Origin: Biomaibacter acetigenes
GTDB lineage: Bacteria > Bacillota > Thermosediminibacteria > Thermosediminibacterales > Tepidanaerobacteraceae
Assembly: GCF_003691585.1 (NCBI RefSeq)
Contig: NZ_CP033169.1
Coordinates: 2,356,001 to 2,420,000 of the forward strand
DNA: 64,000 bases
Direction: 5' to 3'
This document shows, piece after piece, positions 54,855-63,910 of this stretch. The position numbers and the translations under genes were made by a program. The number at the start of each line of letters is the position of its first letter. Positions within the stretch are counted from its first letter, which is position 1. The notes beneath the pieces were generated by a model. It was not told the origin of the DNA. It ran no database searches and worked only from the letters and a program-made list of their open reading frames with translations.

Positions 54855-56144
54855 CCTTTTAAGCAACCTTTTCGCCATTTCCGCATGGAGGGTCACCGCC
54901 AGGGAAAGCCCCCTTTCGTCAAAATCGAAACGGCTGCTGTGGTGGTCTGCCGCTATGGGAGTTATGACCTGATAATAAAGAGCCTTACCTCCCCTGGTCT
55001 GGACTCTTTCCATGAAATACGTGGCATCTTCGCTGCCACCCACAGAACCTTTATCTACAATATGTTCAACTCCTATTTCCCGGCCGATACTTTTTATCAT
55101 AGATGCCAGTTCCTCGTCGCCTTCGGCGCTCATGGCACCTCCTGCCTCGTTTACCGTATAATCCAGGTCATACATGGCGGCACCGGCCTCTATTATTTTT
55201 AATGCTTTCTTCTTCATATAATCGTTCAGCGCCGTGGTGGCCCCCCGGGTTTCCAGCTTGATGACAGCCCTATCGGGAATCACATTCCTCCCGGTGCCTG
55301 CCTGCAGAACCCCAACATTTACCCTGGTGGCGCCATCGCTGTGGGGAGCTATGGCATGGAGGTTAAGAGCAACGGTGGCCGCCGCCAGCAATGCATTTTT
55401 CCCCTCCTGGGGTGTGGCTCCGGCATGGGAGGCTCTGCCGCGGTATTCCACATCCAGTTTCGATGTAGCGAGAAATCCGCCGGTCCTGGCTGCGATTCCT
55501 ATATCGCCGGAATTTCCAAAACCTATGTGCAGTGCCAGGAAATAATCGGCATCATCTACCACTCCCGCCTCCACCATAGCTCTGGCGCCTCTTACTCCCT
55601 CCTCGGCGGGTTGAAAGATGAGCTTAACCCTCCCGGTAAACTCGGGTTTCAGTCGGGTGAGCACTTCCGCCAGGCCCAATCCTATGGCTGCATGGCCGTC
55701 ATGGCCGCAGGCATGCATCACGCCGGGATGTGTGGAAGAAAACCCCTCTTTATATGGTTTATGATTATAATCCTTTGCCTCATCCACTTCCACCGCATCG
55801 ATGTCGAACCGGTAAGCCAGGACCGGCCCCGGCCGGCCGGTATCCATGATTCCCACGACCCCCGTCAAGCCATCCATTCTCTTTAGTATCTCCGGGTCAG
55901 CACCTTCTTTTACGGCGCGTTCCACATTGTTTGCGATATCCTCATCATGGGGCCTGCCCATGACCGCCTCTTTTTTGACAACTTCATGCCCAAGCTTCAC
56001 TTCATACCCTAGCTTCATCAAAATCGCCGCTATTTTGCCGGAAGTCCGGAACTCCAGCCAGCCCGGCTCCGGGTATCTGTGGAAATCCCGGCGGTACTCT
56101 ATGATTTTATCTTCAATGGAACTGACTATGGTTTTATTCTCCAT
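54843..56144 (-). CDS. M20-family amidohydrolase, second of pair
   Basis: 433 aa. MHACGHDGHAAIGLGLAEVL, QPAEEGVRGARAMVEAGVV, and the downstream GSVGGSEDATYFMERV identify the M20 aminoacylase/AbgA-AbgB family. An insert at residues about 60-110 (RPHDEDIANNVERAVKEGADP) is longer than in common members, as seen in AbgA. The start overlaps the previous M20 gene by 11 bp. It probably forms a heteromer with that protein, by analogy with AbgA/AbgB. Confidence 0.85.
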   Translation of the reverse strand: MENKTIVSSIEDKIIEYRRDFHRYPEPGWLEFRTSGKIAAILMKLGYEVKLGHEVVKKEAVMGRPHDEDIANNVERAVKEGADPEILKRMDGLTGVVGIMDTGRPGPVLAYRFDIDAVEVDEAKDYNHKPYKEGFSSTHPGVMHACGHDGHAAIGLGLAEVLTRLKPEFTGRVKLIFQPAEEGVRGARAMVEAGVVDDADYFLALHIGFGNSGDIGIAARTGGFLATSKLDVEYRGRASHAGATPQEGKNALLAAATVALNLHAIAPHSDGATRVNVGVLQAGTGRNVIPDRAVIKLETRGATTALNDYMKKKALKIIEAGAAMYDLDYTVNEAGGAMSAEGDEELASMIKSIGREIGVEHIVDKGSVGGSEDATYFMERVQTRGGKALYYQVITPIAADHHSSRFDFDERGLSLAVTLHAEMAKRLLKRAHA

Positions 56145-57366
56145 GTTTTTCCTCCTGTTCGGACAAGAGCCCCAGCGCCGCTATGCCGAAGGTTTTGATA
56201 CCGACGGATATACAACCTTCATCAAATATAACCCTGCTGTTGTGGAGAGGAATAAAACCAACATCTTCCGAGGAAACCGGAAGGGATGAGCCGAGTTTGA
56301 TATATACCGAAGGTACCTTTTGAGAAACAAACGAAAAATCTTCTCCCCCGGCATCCAGAGGTATTTCTTTTATAGCGCCTTCACCTAAGCTTTTCTTTAT
56401 AAGATCTTCCACTTTCTTTGTCAACGCTTCATCATTGATGGTCATGGGATAGCCGTTAATATAATCCATTTCAAACCTGGCCCCCACCGATGCTGCAGCT
56501 CCCTCGCCCGCCTGCCGGATAAGCTCGGGAATCTTATCATCATAGCCCGGGGACATGATTCTTACAGTGCCTTCCATCTCCACCTTATCGCAAATTACAT
56601 TGTAGCGATCCCCGCCCTGGATCCTTCCTATTGTGATAACGACACTGTCCCTGGGGTTTATCCGCCTGGAAATTATGGTCTGAAGGCTTGATATCACCTG
56701 GGCGGAGGCCACTATGGCATCAACCCCCTGATGGGGCGCCGAAGCATGACCCGATTTCCCCAGAACCCTAAGGAATATCCTGTCAGATCGGGCAGAAACG
56801 GGACCGGTTTTAAAACCCAGCTGCCCCACTTGAAGGTCCGGCCATACGTGCAGGGCTACGGCAAAATCTACTTTCGGATTTTCCAGGACCCCATCTTCAA
56901 TCATCTTTTTGGCGCCGCCGGTGGGACTGCACTCTTCGGCAGGCTGAAACATGAATTTGATGTTGCCATAAATGCGGTCCCTGTATAGTGACAGTACCCG
57001 GGCGGCTCCTAGAAGCACCGAGGTATGGATATCATGGCCGCAGGCGTGCATCTTTCCCGGGACCTTTGAGGCAAAGGGGAGCCCTGTTTCCTCCTGAATG
57101 GGCAGGGCATCCATGTCGGCCCGAAGGAGCAGGGTCTTGCCGGGTTTTGCCCCGGCAAGAAGCCCTACAACCCCTGTGCCGCCCACGCCTCTTGCCACTT
57201 TTATGCCATAGGATTCAAGCTTTCTTGCTACCAGCTCTGAAGTTTGATACTCTTCATAACCCAGCTCGGGATTTTGATGGATTGTCCTTCTTATTTTAAT
57301 TATATCGTCAATTATTTCATTGATTTTCCCGGAAATTTCTTTATCCAATTGCTTTGAATCCAACAC
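56134..57366 (-). CDS. M20-family amidohydrolase, first of pair
   Basis: 410 aa from GTG 57366 (GGAGG 7 nt upstream); an ATG 24 nt earlier lacks a ribosome site. LLLRADMDALPIQEETGLPF, MHACGHDIHTSVLLGAARVL, QPAEECSPTGGAKKMI and DAGGEDFSFVSQKVP carry the metal ligands and catalytic Glu. It hydrolyses N-acyl amino acids or related amides. It lies 60 bp after abgT and overlaps the second M20 gene. Confidence 0.88.
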   Translation of the reverse strand: MLDSKQLDKEISGKINEIIDDIIKIRRTIHQNPELGYEEYQTSELVARKLESYGIKVARGVGGTGVVGLLAGAKPGKTLLLRADMDALPIQEETGLPFASKVPGKMHACGHDIHTSVLLGAARVLSLYRDRIYGNIKFMFQPAEECSPTGGAKKMIEDGVLENPKVDFAVALHVWPDLQVGQLGFKTGPVSARSDRIFLRVLGKSGHASAPHQGVDAIVASAQVISSLQTIISRRINPRDSVVITIGRIQGGDRYNVICDKVEMEGTVRIMSPGYDDKIPELIRQAGEGAAASVGARFEMDYINGYPMTINDEALTKKVEDLIKKSLGEGAIKEIPLDAGGEDFSFVSQKVPSVYIKLGSSLPVSSEDVGFIPLHNSRVIFDEGCISVGIKTFGIAALGLLSEQEEKHGE

Positions 57367-57426
57367 TTTATATCCTCCAGTATAAGACATTTTTAATTGG
57401 TTAATTGCTATTCTTTGTATAAAATC

Positions 57427-58962
57427 TTACATATATATTCCCGCACCCGGACCTAAAGGTAACTTTAATGCCATCCATACGAACAACTGCAAAATCCAGA
57501 CCACCAGGAATATCAGGGAATAAGGAATCATCAGAGAAATAATGGTTCCAACACCGGCATTTTCATCATACTGTTGAGCCATCCCCAATACAATGGGGAA
57601 ATAAGGGAACAACGGAGAAATCGGATTCGTGGAGGAATCACCAATTCTGTATATTGCCTGAGTAAACGATGGGGAATATCCTAGCAACATCATCATCGGC
57701 ACGAAAATGGGAGCAAGCACTGACCACTTAGCAGAACCGCTGCCGATGAAAAGATTTATGATGGTTGACAGCAGGATCAACCCAAGAATCAGAGGAATGC
57801 CGGTAAATCCTATACTCTTAAGAAAATCGGCACCCTTTACAGCTAAAATGACGCCTATATTGCTCCAGTCAAAATATGCCACAAACTGCCCTATGACAAA
57901 TACCAGGACGATATAACCGGACATGGTCTTCATGGCTTCCGCCATGTGTTTTGGTACATCATCGGCTTTCTTTATAGTCCCCACGGTCTTTCCATAGGCC
58001 ACGGCAATGGTTATGAAGAAAAGCATCAAAATGGGGATGATACCGGACAGGAAAGGTGAAGGTATCAAGCCACCGGTTTTGGGATCGCGAAGAATTGCTC
58101 CCTGCGGTATAACAAAAATGCCGAGGATTATCAAAAACGCCAGTGCTGCAAGTCCTGCATTTCTTAACCCCTTGTTTTCCAGAGGTGTCAGGTCATTATT
58201 TTGCAAAACTTTAGCCTTGCCTTTGTAATCTCCCAACCGCGGAGCAATGATTCTATCGGTAATCCATGCTCCCACAATTGTAAATATTACTGTAGATGCC
58301 ATCATAAAATACCAGTTTATCGAAGGATTGACCTGCATGTTCGGGTCGAGAATCTTTACGGCCTCCTGAGTTATGCCGGCCAGCAGAGCGTCAGTACCCA
58401 CGATAATGAGGTTTGCGGAAAACCCGGCACAGGCGGCGGCATACCCAGCCACCAGACCCACCAGCGGATTCTTGCCTAAAGATAGGTAAACACTGGCCGC
58501 CAGAGCCGGAATAATGACCACCGAAGCATCGGATGCTATGTTGCCATTAATACCCACAAACATGACAGCCATACTGATAGCCCAAAGCGGGGCTCCATAC
58601 ATGGTCTTTCTCATGAATGCCGAAAGAAGGCCAACCTGTTCTGCCAGACCTATACCCATGAGCATGGCCAGCACCAGCCCTAACGGAGCAAAACCGGTGA
58701 AATTTTTAAGGGCGCTCTGGAGCATCCAGCGGATACCTTCAGCACTCAGGAGGCTTTTGGCTTCAACCACTTTTTGAGTGCCAGGGTTTACCACCGATAC
58801 CTTCGCTGAAGCAAGTACCGCGGAAATAATCATAAGTGCGATGGTAATATAGACAAAAAGAATAAAGGGATGCGGCAGTTTGTTACCAACCCGCTCTATC
58901 CAGTCGAGAACTTTCTCAAAACCTCCTTTCTTTACAGCAGTGGATTTGTTTTTTTCCAGCAT
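57427..58962 (-). CDS. AbgT-family transporter
   Basis: 511 aa, about 12 membrane segments. DWIERVGNKLPHPFILFVYI, VVNPGTQKVVEAKSLLSAEGIRWML, GIGLAEQVGLLSAFMRK and GSGSAKWSVLAPIFVPMMMLLGYSP are AbgT signatures. AbgT imports p-aminobenzoyl-glutamate; other members export sulfonamides. Two downstream M20 hydrolase genes match the abgABT pathway, in which imported aminobenzoyl-glutamate or a similar amide is cleaved. The upstream region holds GGTCAT operator-like repeats. Confidence 0.92.
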   Translation of the reverse strand: MLEKNKSTAVKKGGFEKVLDWIERVGNKLPHPFILFVYITIALMIISAVLASAKVSVVNPGTQKVVEAKSLLSAEGIRWMLQSALKNFTGFAPLGLVLAMLMGIGLAEQVGLLSAFMRKTMYGAPLWAISMAVMFVGINGNIASDASVVIIPALAASVYLSLGKNPLVGLVAGYAAACAGFSANLIIVGTDALLAGITQEAVKILDPNMQVNPSINWYFMMASTVIFTIVGAWITDRIIAPRLGDYKGKAKVLQNNDLTPLENKGLRNAGLAALAFLIILGIFVIPQGAILRDPKTGGLIPSPFLSGIIPILMLFFITIAVAYGKTVGTIKKADDVPKHMAEAMKTMSGYIVLVFVIGQFVAYFDWSNIGVILAVKGADFLKSIGFTGIPLILGLILLSTIINLFIGSGSAKWSVLAPIFVPMMMLLGYSPSFTQAIYRIGDSSTNPISPLFPYFPIVLGMAQQYDENAGVGTIISLMIPYSLIFLVVWILQLFVWMALKLPLGPGAGIYM

Positions 58963-58980
58963 ACAATAACCCTCCTTTTA

Positions 58981-59003
58981 GGTCATTTTTCGGTCATATG
59001 ACC
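58981..59003 (-). promoter_or_regulatory. GGTCAT repeat/palindrome upstream of abgT
   Basis: A perfect 12-bp palindrome GGTCATATGACC (58992-59003) plus one more GGTCAT half-site (58981-58986), 11 bp apart and 19-41 bp before the abgT start. It is a candidate operator, most simply for the regulator encoded next door. Confidence 0.6.
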
Positions 59004-59070
59004 TTTTATTTTGACTAAATATATTCTATAAAAAATTTAAAATTCCTTCTTTCATGTCAGGTTTTATATA

Positions 59071-59097
59071 AAAAAAGTGGGGAGTTCCCACTTTTTT
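59071..59097 (-). terminator. Terminator after the abgT-linked regulator
   Basis: AAAAAAGTGGG (59071-59081) with CCCACTTTTTT (59087-59097), 5-nt loop; T-run on the minus strand. Confidence 0.9.
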
Positions 59098-59105
59098 CTT
59101 AGATT

Positions 59106-60398
59106 TTATATCAAAACTTTATATATCAATCTGGGCCGCCCTTTGTCATACAGAGCCCTGTTCCCCACAATTCTCGCAGCTCCCTTTTTTTCCATTTGAG
59201 ATAGAATCCTGCGGGCACTTCGTTCACTTAAATTCATTGCAGCTCCCAGTTCCTGGGGAGTTATCCCGGTTTTATTGATATGGCGGAGAGCAGATTTAAT
59301 CTTTCGTAAGTTTAAAATGCTCATGTTAAGCTTTTTTGCCAGGTCTTCCAGGTCCATGTCAAGCTCCCCGGAACACGAGGAAGTCTCTGATCGCATGGGA
59401 CCTATAACTTTTCCTTCTTCCGCAATCAAAAAGCAGCAATTGCCGCCTTCACGGGCCGAAAGGGAAAGGGCCGTCCTGGCATTACTTTCCGCTATTCTGG
59501 CCGTGCGACCAAATCCTATACCCACCGTGACCCGCAGGGGAGAATTGGCTCTGATACTTTTTAAAAGCGGCGATCCCGAAAAAAGATTTGTGGATTCCTC
59601 GAGGCTTCCCCTTGTAGTAACCAGCATAAACTCAGTATCACCGGTCTTTACTATAGAAGCCTGGTTTTGCTCGCTGTAATCCAGCAGAATCTGCTGCAGG
59701 TCCAGCATGAGCCGCTGAACCTGATAGTTTGACCGTTCATGAAGCATCTCATTTACATCTTCAGCCCGGACAAGAATTAGGGCCATCTGGGTTTCCTTTA
59801 ATCTGGCGCTTTCTCCATATAACAGCGCCTTTTCAAGAGCTTGCCTTATTATGGACCGGGTAGGATATATACGGTATGTTAAAATCCCCAGTCTGCTCAA
59901 CTCTTCATAAGGTTTTTGAAGGCATGTTACCGCAGCCTTTGTTTTTTTCGATTTCCATAGTTTCACGTGGTAATCTATGATTTCGTCATAGGGAAGATAA
60001 CGGTCATAATCGATGGTGTTTACTTCACATAGCGGCAGCTTCAGCTCTTTATAAGTTTCCTCTATGTGAGCTTTACTTATAGTATCGAAGCTCAAAGCCG
60101 ACACGTCTACTTTATCGCGGTATAAGTCAAAAAGCACTCTGTACAGGCAGGTGCCGTTTCTCGGGATATATACCATGGGAATATCGGGATTTTCCCGGGT
60201 TTTTACCCAAAAATAAGGAGCCTGGCCGCTGAACAGTAACGTATCCAGATCCCGATAAAAACTTTTCAGACTTTCCAATTCCTCATAGCTCTCATAAACC
60301 TTTTCAATAATGGTGAATTCACCATCATACTCTTCTGCCACAGATCTTATGAGCTCGATGGAATCTTTCGGACCGATGACACCCATTCGTATGCTCAA
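59106..60398 (-). CDS. Probable transcriptional regulator with C-terminal winged helix
   Basis: 430 aa, no known name. Residues 1-170 have an alternating alpha/beta pattern starting MGVIGPKDSIELIRSVAEEY, recalling ligand-sensing receiver or PrpR-like N-domains. Residues 190-340 look like a degenerate GGDEF or nucleotide-cyclase-like fold (LILVRAEDVNEML, VTVGIGFGRTARIAESNARTALSLS). The C-terminal 80 residues form a clear DNA-binding winged helix (TGITPQELGAAMNLSERSARRILSQMEKKGAARIVG). It is upstream of abgT, in the same direction but separated by a terminator, and palindromic sites lie before abgT. Acting on abgT is inference. Confidence 0.7.
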   Translation of the reverse strand: MSIRMGVIGPKDSIELIRSVAEEYDGEFTIIEKVYESYEELESLKSFYRDLDTLLFSGQAPYFWVKTRENPDIPMVYIPRNGTCLYRVLFDLYRDKVDVSALSFDTISKAHIEETYKELKLPLCEVNTIDYDRYLPYDEIIDYHVKLWKSKKTKAAVTCLQKPYEELSRLGILTYRIYPTRSIIRQALEKALLYGESARLKETQMALILVRAEDVNEMLHERSNYQVQRLMLDLQQILLDYSEQNQASIVKTGDTEFMLVTTRGSLEESTNLFSGSPLLKSIRANSPLRVTVGIGFGRTARIAESNARTALSLSAREGGNCCFLIAEEGKVIGPMRSETSSCSGELDMDLEDLAKKLNMSILNLRKIKSALRHINKTGITPQELGAAMNLSERSARRILSQMEKKGAARIVGNRALYDKGRPRLIYKVLI

Positions 60399-60463
60399 GC
60401 TTTTCGACCCCCGGATAAAATATGGCTATTTAATCACATCAAAAGTATATTGCGTTATAGACC

Positions 60464-60874
60464 TCATAAAAGCCCTTTTATCTTCTCAATGGTTTCCTTA
60501 ATGGACAGAAACAGCGGTTTTTTTTCAACGCCCAGCAGGGTTATATCCTCGTTATCCATGATGGGTATAAGGATTTTTTTAGCGCTGCAGGATGTTATGG
60601 CTTCGGCGATTTTCGGAGTTATTTCTCCCATCATGGAATTAGGTATGACAATCCCCAGGGAACCCACCACCACATCTACCTTTTTTATGCTGTAGACAAT
60701 GGCGCTTTCCCCGGTGGCTCCCCTGTTGGCCTTTTCCTTCATCATGTTTGTGGTGGCGGCAGAATTGGTACCCAGGGCATATATCCTTACATCCGGCGGC
60801 AGGTCCTGCCTCAAAAGGGCGATAAGCTGGCTGCCGATGCCTCCCCCCATGCCGTCTACTACTGCCACTATCAT
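60464..60874 (-). CDS. DUF3842 family protein
   Basis: 136 aa. VVDGMGGGIGSQLIALLR resembles a dinucleotide-binding beta-alpha-beta; GTNSAATTNMMKEKANRGATGESAI and VGSLGIVIPNSMMGEITPKIAEAI are conserved in DUF3842. The protein family is found in anaerobes near corrinoid or CO-metabolism genes. No biochemical function is known to me. Its start overlaps the CooT-like stop by 4 bp (ATGA). Confidence 0.8.
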   Translation of the reverse strand: MIVAVVDGMGGGIGSQLIALLRQDLPPDVRIYALGTNSAATTNMMKEKANRGATGESAIVYSIKKVDVVVGSLGIVIPNSMMGEITPKIAEAITSCSAKKILIPIMDNEDITLLGVEKKPLFLSIKETIEKIKGLL

Positions 60875-61071
60875 CTTTTATCTTTCCTGTTTTCCAGAAT
60901 TACCTTGTGGTCCAGGAGCTTAACCTCTTTTATCACCGCATCCACTATTTTTTGCTCGCCCAGGAGGTCATACATGAACACCCTACCATCCTGGGGCTCA
61001 ATGTAAATCACGTTTTCCATTACCGGCTTTTCTTTGCCGTCTTCAAGAAGAAAAACTTTAGACTCGCACAT
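60871..61071 (-). CDS. CooT-family nickel-binding protein
   Basis: 66 aa from ATG 61071 (GAGTGAGGGAT upstream). The N-terminus MCESKVFLLEDGKEKPVMENVIYIE matches CooT, a small beta-rich dimer that binds Ni2+ through its N-terminal Met-Cys. CooT assists nickel delivery for CO dehydrogenase in Rhodospirillum and relatives. It overlaps the DUF3842 gene. Confidence 0.8.
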   Translation of the reverse strand: MCESKVFLLEDGKEKPVMENVIYIEPQDGRVFMYDLLGEQKIVDAVIKEVKLLDHKVILENRKDKR

Positions 61072-61134
61072 ATCCCTCACTCCTGCTTATTGTTTTTCCC
61101 TTAATACTATTTTGTATCATTTGGCCAATATTGT

Positions 61135-61374
61135 CTAGATGTATTTTTTAGCTTCCAGCAGATAACCGCTTGCTGCATTAAGCGAGTCCGCTGCCTTTGA
61201 TATCATCTCCGAAACCTTTGCCTTTCCGAGTTTTTCGGATTTGTCGGCCCATTCTCTAAAATTCTCCTCATGGGATTTATTGTGCTCTATCCAATGAGCC
61301 AGAAGAATGCGCAGGGTTTCTATTTCCTTATCCTGCCGAGGATCGCTTGCAGATGGGTGATTATGATCACACAT
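61135..61374 (-). CDS. Small conserved protein with Cys/His-rich N-terminus, function unknown
   Basis: 79 aa, almost all helix after residue 12. The N-terminus MCDHNHPSASD offers Cys and two His, a plausible metal site, then helices rich in charged residues (LRILLAHWIEHNKSHEENFREW). It is 55 bp upstream of the CooT-like gene in the same direction. I do not recognise the family with confidence; metal handling is a guess from composition and neighbours. Confidence 0.65.
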   Translation of the reverse strand: MCDHNHPSASDPRQDKEIETLRILLAHWIEHNKSHEENFREWADKSEKLGKAKVSEMISKAADSLNAASGYLLEAKKYI

Positions 61375-61519
61375 AGTTCAAACCTCCTTTTCAAACTATA
61401 GATTGATTCTGGGGTAAAAACTTGTCGATAGTGGTTCGTGACGGCCAAAGGCACCATAGAGTGAAGCCAAAGATGTTCTTAAGCTCGATACAAGCGGAGC
61501 AGGGGCGGCATGCCAGGAT

Positions 61520-63442
61520 TTATATTGCGCTTGCGCTGGGGAATAAGCTCATATCGGTATGGGGCAAAAAGCATGCGCTGACGAATTCCTCCATATATGC
61601 CGGATCTGCGCTGAGTTCAATATATGTCATCAAATCGGCGATCTGGCCGGCTTTTTGTCGGGCTTTATCGCTGATGAGGCACAGGTATGCCCCAGTAAGT
61701 GAGCTGTTTCCGATAAACTCGAACTTACCCCGGTCTATATCGGGTAGCAAACCTATTTTTATGGCGCTTTCAATATCGAGATTCTGGCCTATTCCTCCGG
61801 CAATTATTACCTTTTTAATATCTCCCCCGTCAAGGCCTACACTGTTGAGTAGTGTCTTTATTCCGGAGTAAACGGCACCTTTTGCCCTCAAGAAATTGTC
61901 TATATCAATCTCATTTATTACTATATCCCTTCCATGAGCGGTGCCTTCTGCGGGCACCAGCAAATATTCCCAGCATCCGGCAGTATGGTTGAACCTTATT
62001 CTTCGGTTTCGGGTAATTTGCCTTATTTTACCCTTCCCATCTATAATCCCGGATAGAAACATCCCGGCGATAAGGTCTATGATACCGGAACCACAAATAC
62101 CTCTGGGCCTGGTGTTTCCTATGGTTTTAATGCTGGGAATGAAGGTTTTGGTGTCAATCCTGACCTCCTCAATGGCACCCGGCGCAGCCCTCATGCCGCA
62201 ACTGATATCTCCTCCTTCGAAGGCCGGACCTGCGGAACAGGCACATGCCACCATCCATTCCCTATTGCCCAGCACCAGTTCTCCGTTGGTGCCCAGGTCC
62301 ATGAACAGGGTAATTTCATCGCTATTCCAGAAACCTGATGCCAGAACGCCGGAAACTATATCTCCACCCACATAGCTTGCCACATTGGGGAGCATATAAA
62401 CCGGGGCATTGGGATTTATGTGGAGGGCTATGTCTTTTGCTTTAATCACCGGAAAATTCCTGAAGGCCGAGATATAGGGCTCAAGCCTTATGTTCTCTGC
62501 AGGTATACCGAGGAAAAGATGGGCCATAGTAGTATTGCCGGCAAAGACCGAACATACTATGTCTTCGGGATTGCAACCCCGTTTATCCACCATCTGTTTT
62601 ATCAATTTGTTGACGGTGTCGTGAACTATGGCCCTGTGTAATTTTTCAAGGCCATCAGGCTTTGTGGAATAAATTATTCTGCTTATGACATCCCCTCCGT
62701 ACTGCATCTGCAGGTTGCCGCAGCTGGCCGATGCCTCTATCTCGCCAGTGGAGAGACCTACCAGGCAAGACGCCACTGTGGTGGTGCCTATATCCACACA
62801 GAGGCCGTATATTTTTTTGCTCTTTTGGGTCGTTATGTCCAGAATTTCATATGCCTTTTCATCTTTATGGAGCACAAGGCTCACATCAAAACCGGCTTCC
62901 CGGATTACCCGGGGCATCTTTCTGAACACTTCCACGGAGCACGACAGCTCCCCGGGCTTTACCATGAGTTTTAACTCTCTCAAGATCCTCTCAAAGTCCG
63001 GAATATTGTCATCCAGAGAAGGTTTGTTGAGTTTGACCCTGATTATGTCGAAGCTGTTTTGAATCTTTATTCCTAATTTTTCCAGTATCTTAATAGTCCT
63101 GTTCACCCTGGCCTGTTTGCCGAAATCGGATGTGATGTCTTCCACTATTATATCATTTATGGTATCGGTTTGCATCAGTTCCACCGTCATGTCGCCTTCT
63201 ACCTCTGTAAGGCAGGCAAGCCTTATTCCCTGTTTTAATTCTTTCTGAGTGAGAAGGTGGGAAGGCTGATACCGGTTTTCTCCGCCGAGCACTTTTACCC
63301 TGCATTTACCACACTGGCCTTTACCGCCACATGGTGCATCTATAAATACTCCGGCTTTACGCGCCGCATCCATGAGGCTGGTACCCTTTTCCACTTCCAC
63401 AGTCTTTCCCAGGGGTTTAAAACAAACCGAATATGTCTGCAT
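61520..63442 (-). CDS. ASKHA/DUF4445 protein with N-terminal [2Fe-2S] ferredoxin (RACo-like corrinoid activator)
   Basis: 640 aa. Cys38, Cys44, Cys47 and Cys77 (APCGGKGQCGKC ... RLACL) form the plant-type [2Fe-2S] cluster. The ASKHA-type ATPase core follows (GLCVDIGTTTVASCLV, AGNTTMAHLFLG, FMDLGTNGELVLG, IIAGGIGQNLD). RACo proteins use ATP to reduce inactive Co(II) corrinoid proteins of acetyl-CoA synthesis or methyltransferase systems to Co(I). No corrinoid protein is in the window, so the partner is not known. A promoter overlapping a hairpin lies at 63458-63493. Confidence 0.88.
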   Translation of the reverse strand: MQTYSVCFKPLGKTVEVEKGTSLMDAARKAGVFIDAPCGGKGQCGKCRVKVLGGENRYQPSHLLTQKELKQGIRLACLTEVEGDMTVELMQTDTINDIIVEDITSDFGKQARVNRTIKILEKLGIKIQNSFDIIRVKLNKPSLDDNIPDFERILRELKLMVKPGELSCSVEVFRKMPRVIREAGFDVSLVLHKDEKAYEILDITTQKSKKIYGLCVDIGTTTVASCLVGLSTGEIEASASCGNLQMQYGGDVISRIIYSTKPDGLEKLHRAIVHDTVNKLIKQMVDKRGCNPEDIVCSVFAGNTTMAHLFLGIPAENIRLEPYISAFRNFPVIKAKDIALHINPNAPVYMLPNVASYVGGDIVSGVLASGFWNSDEITLFMDLGTNGELVLGNREWMVACACSAGPAFEGGDISCGMRAAPGAIEEVRIDTKTFIPSIKTIGNTRPRGICGSGIIDLIAGMFLSGIIDGKGKIRQITRNRRIRFNHTAGCWEYLLVPAEGTAHGRDIVINEIDIDNFLRAKGAVYSGIKTLLNSVGLDGGDIKKVIIAGGIGQNLDIESAIKIGLLPDIDRGKFEFIGNSSLTGAYLCLISDKARQKAGQIADLMTYIELSADPAYMEEFVSACFLPHTDMSLFPSASAI

Positions 63443-63457
63443 CGTAACCCCACCATA

Positions 63458-63493
63458 ATTATATTTTACAAGCCACTTTTTTCAAGTGGCTTG
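63458..63493 (-). promoter_or_regulatory. Promoter and overlapping hairpin between gcvH and the ASKHA gene
   Basis: On the minus strand TTGAAA (63485-63480), 16-nt spacer, TATAAT (63463-63458). The hairpin CAAGCCACTT (63469-63478)/AAGTGGCTTG (63484-63493) covers the same DNA and may be a weak gcvH terminator. Confidence 0.55.
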
Positions 63494-63535
63494 CGGAAAA
63501 TTTAATTCAAAGCTTTGGTGATCTAAGCTCTTATT

Positions 63536-63910
63536 TTATAAACTTTTTTCATATGCACTACTGTCCATTAATTTTTCCAATTCTTTAACATCATCTATTT
63601 TTACCTTTATCATCCAGCCCTTTTCGTAGGGGGATTCGTTAACAAGCTCGGGGCTGTCGCTTAAATCGTTATTTACTTCTATGACTTCGCCGCTCACCGG
63701 TGCATACAGGTCTGAAGCCACCTTGGCGGATTCAATGCTCCCGAAGACTTCGCCCTGTTTTATTTTCTTTCCCGTATCCGGCAAATCCACATAGAGGATT
63801 TCTCCCAGCTGGTCCTGGGCGTGGTCGGTTATGCCGATGATGGCGATATCTTCTTCAACCCTTGCCCAGGTATGTTCGGGATGATATTTGATATTAGATG
63901 GAAATTCCAT
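63536..63910 (-). CDS. gcvH: Glycine cleavage system H protein
   Basis: 124 aa. The lipoyl-lysine is in GSIESAKVASDLYAP; YHPEHTWARVEEDIAIIGITDHAQDQLGEILYVDLP is the typical N-terminal half. H protein carries the aminomethyl group between P, T and L proteins. GAGGGAGAA precedes ATG 63910. No other gcv gene is visible in the window; the lipoylated carrier can also serve other lipoate pathways. The terminal stretch 63911-64000 holds a 9-bp hairpin GAAATTGGC/GCCAATTTC (63948-63968) but no gene I can support. Confidence 0.95.
   Translation of the reverse strand: MEFPSNIKYHPEHTWARVEEDIAIIGITDHAQDQLGEILYVDLPDTGKKIKQGEVFGSIESAKVASDLYAPVSGEVIEVNNDLSDSPELVNESPYEKGWMIKVKIDDVKELEKLMDSSAYEKSL

Noticed and set aside
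61422-61871. Plus-strand 149-aa ORF starting before the 3' end of the ASKHA gene
   Set aside because: Its larger part is antisense to the conserved ASKHA C-terminus, and the first 30 residues match nothing known; there is no promoter or ribosome site.
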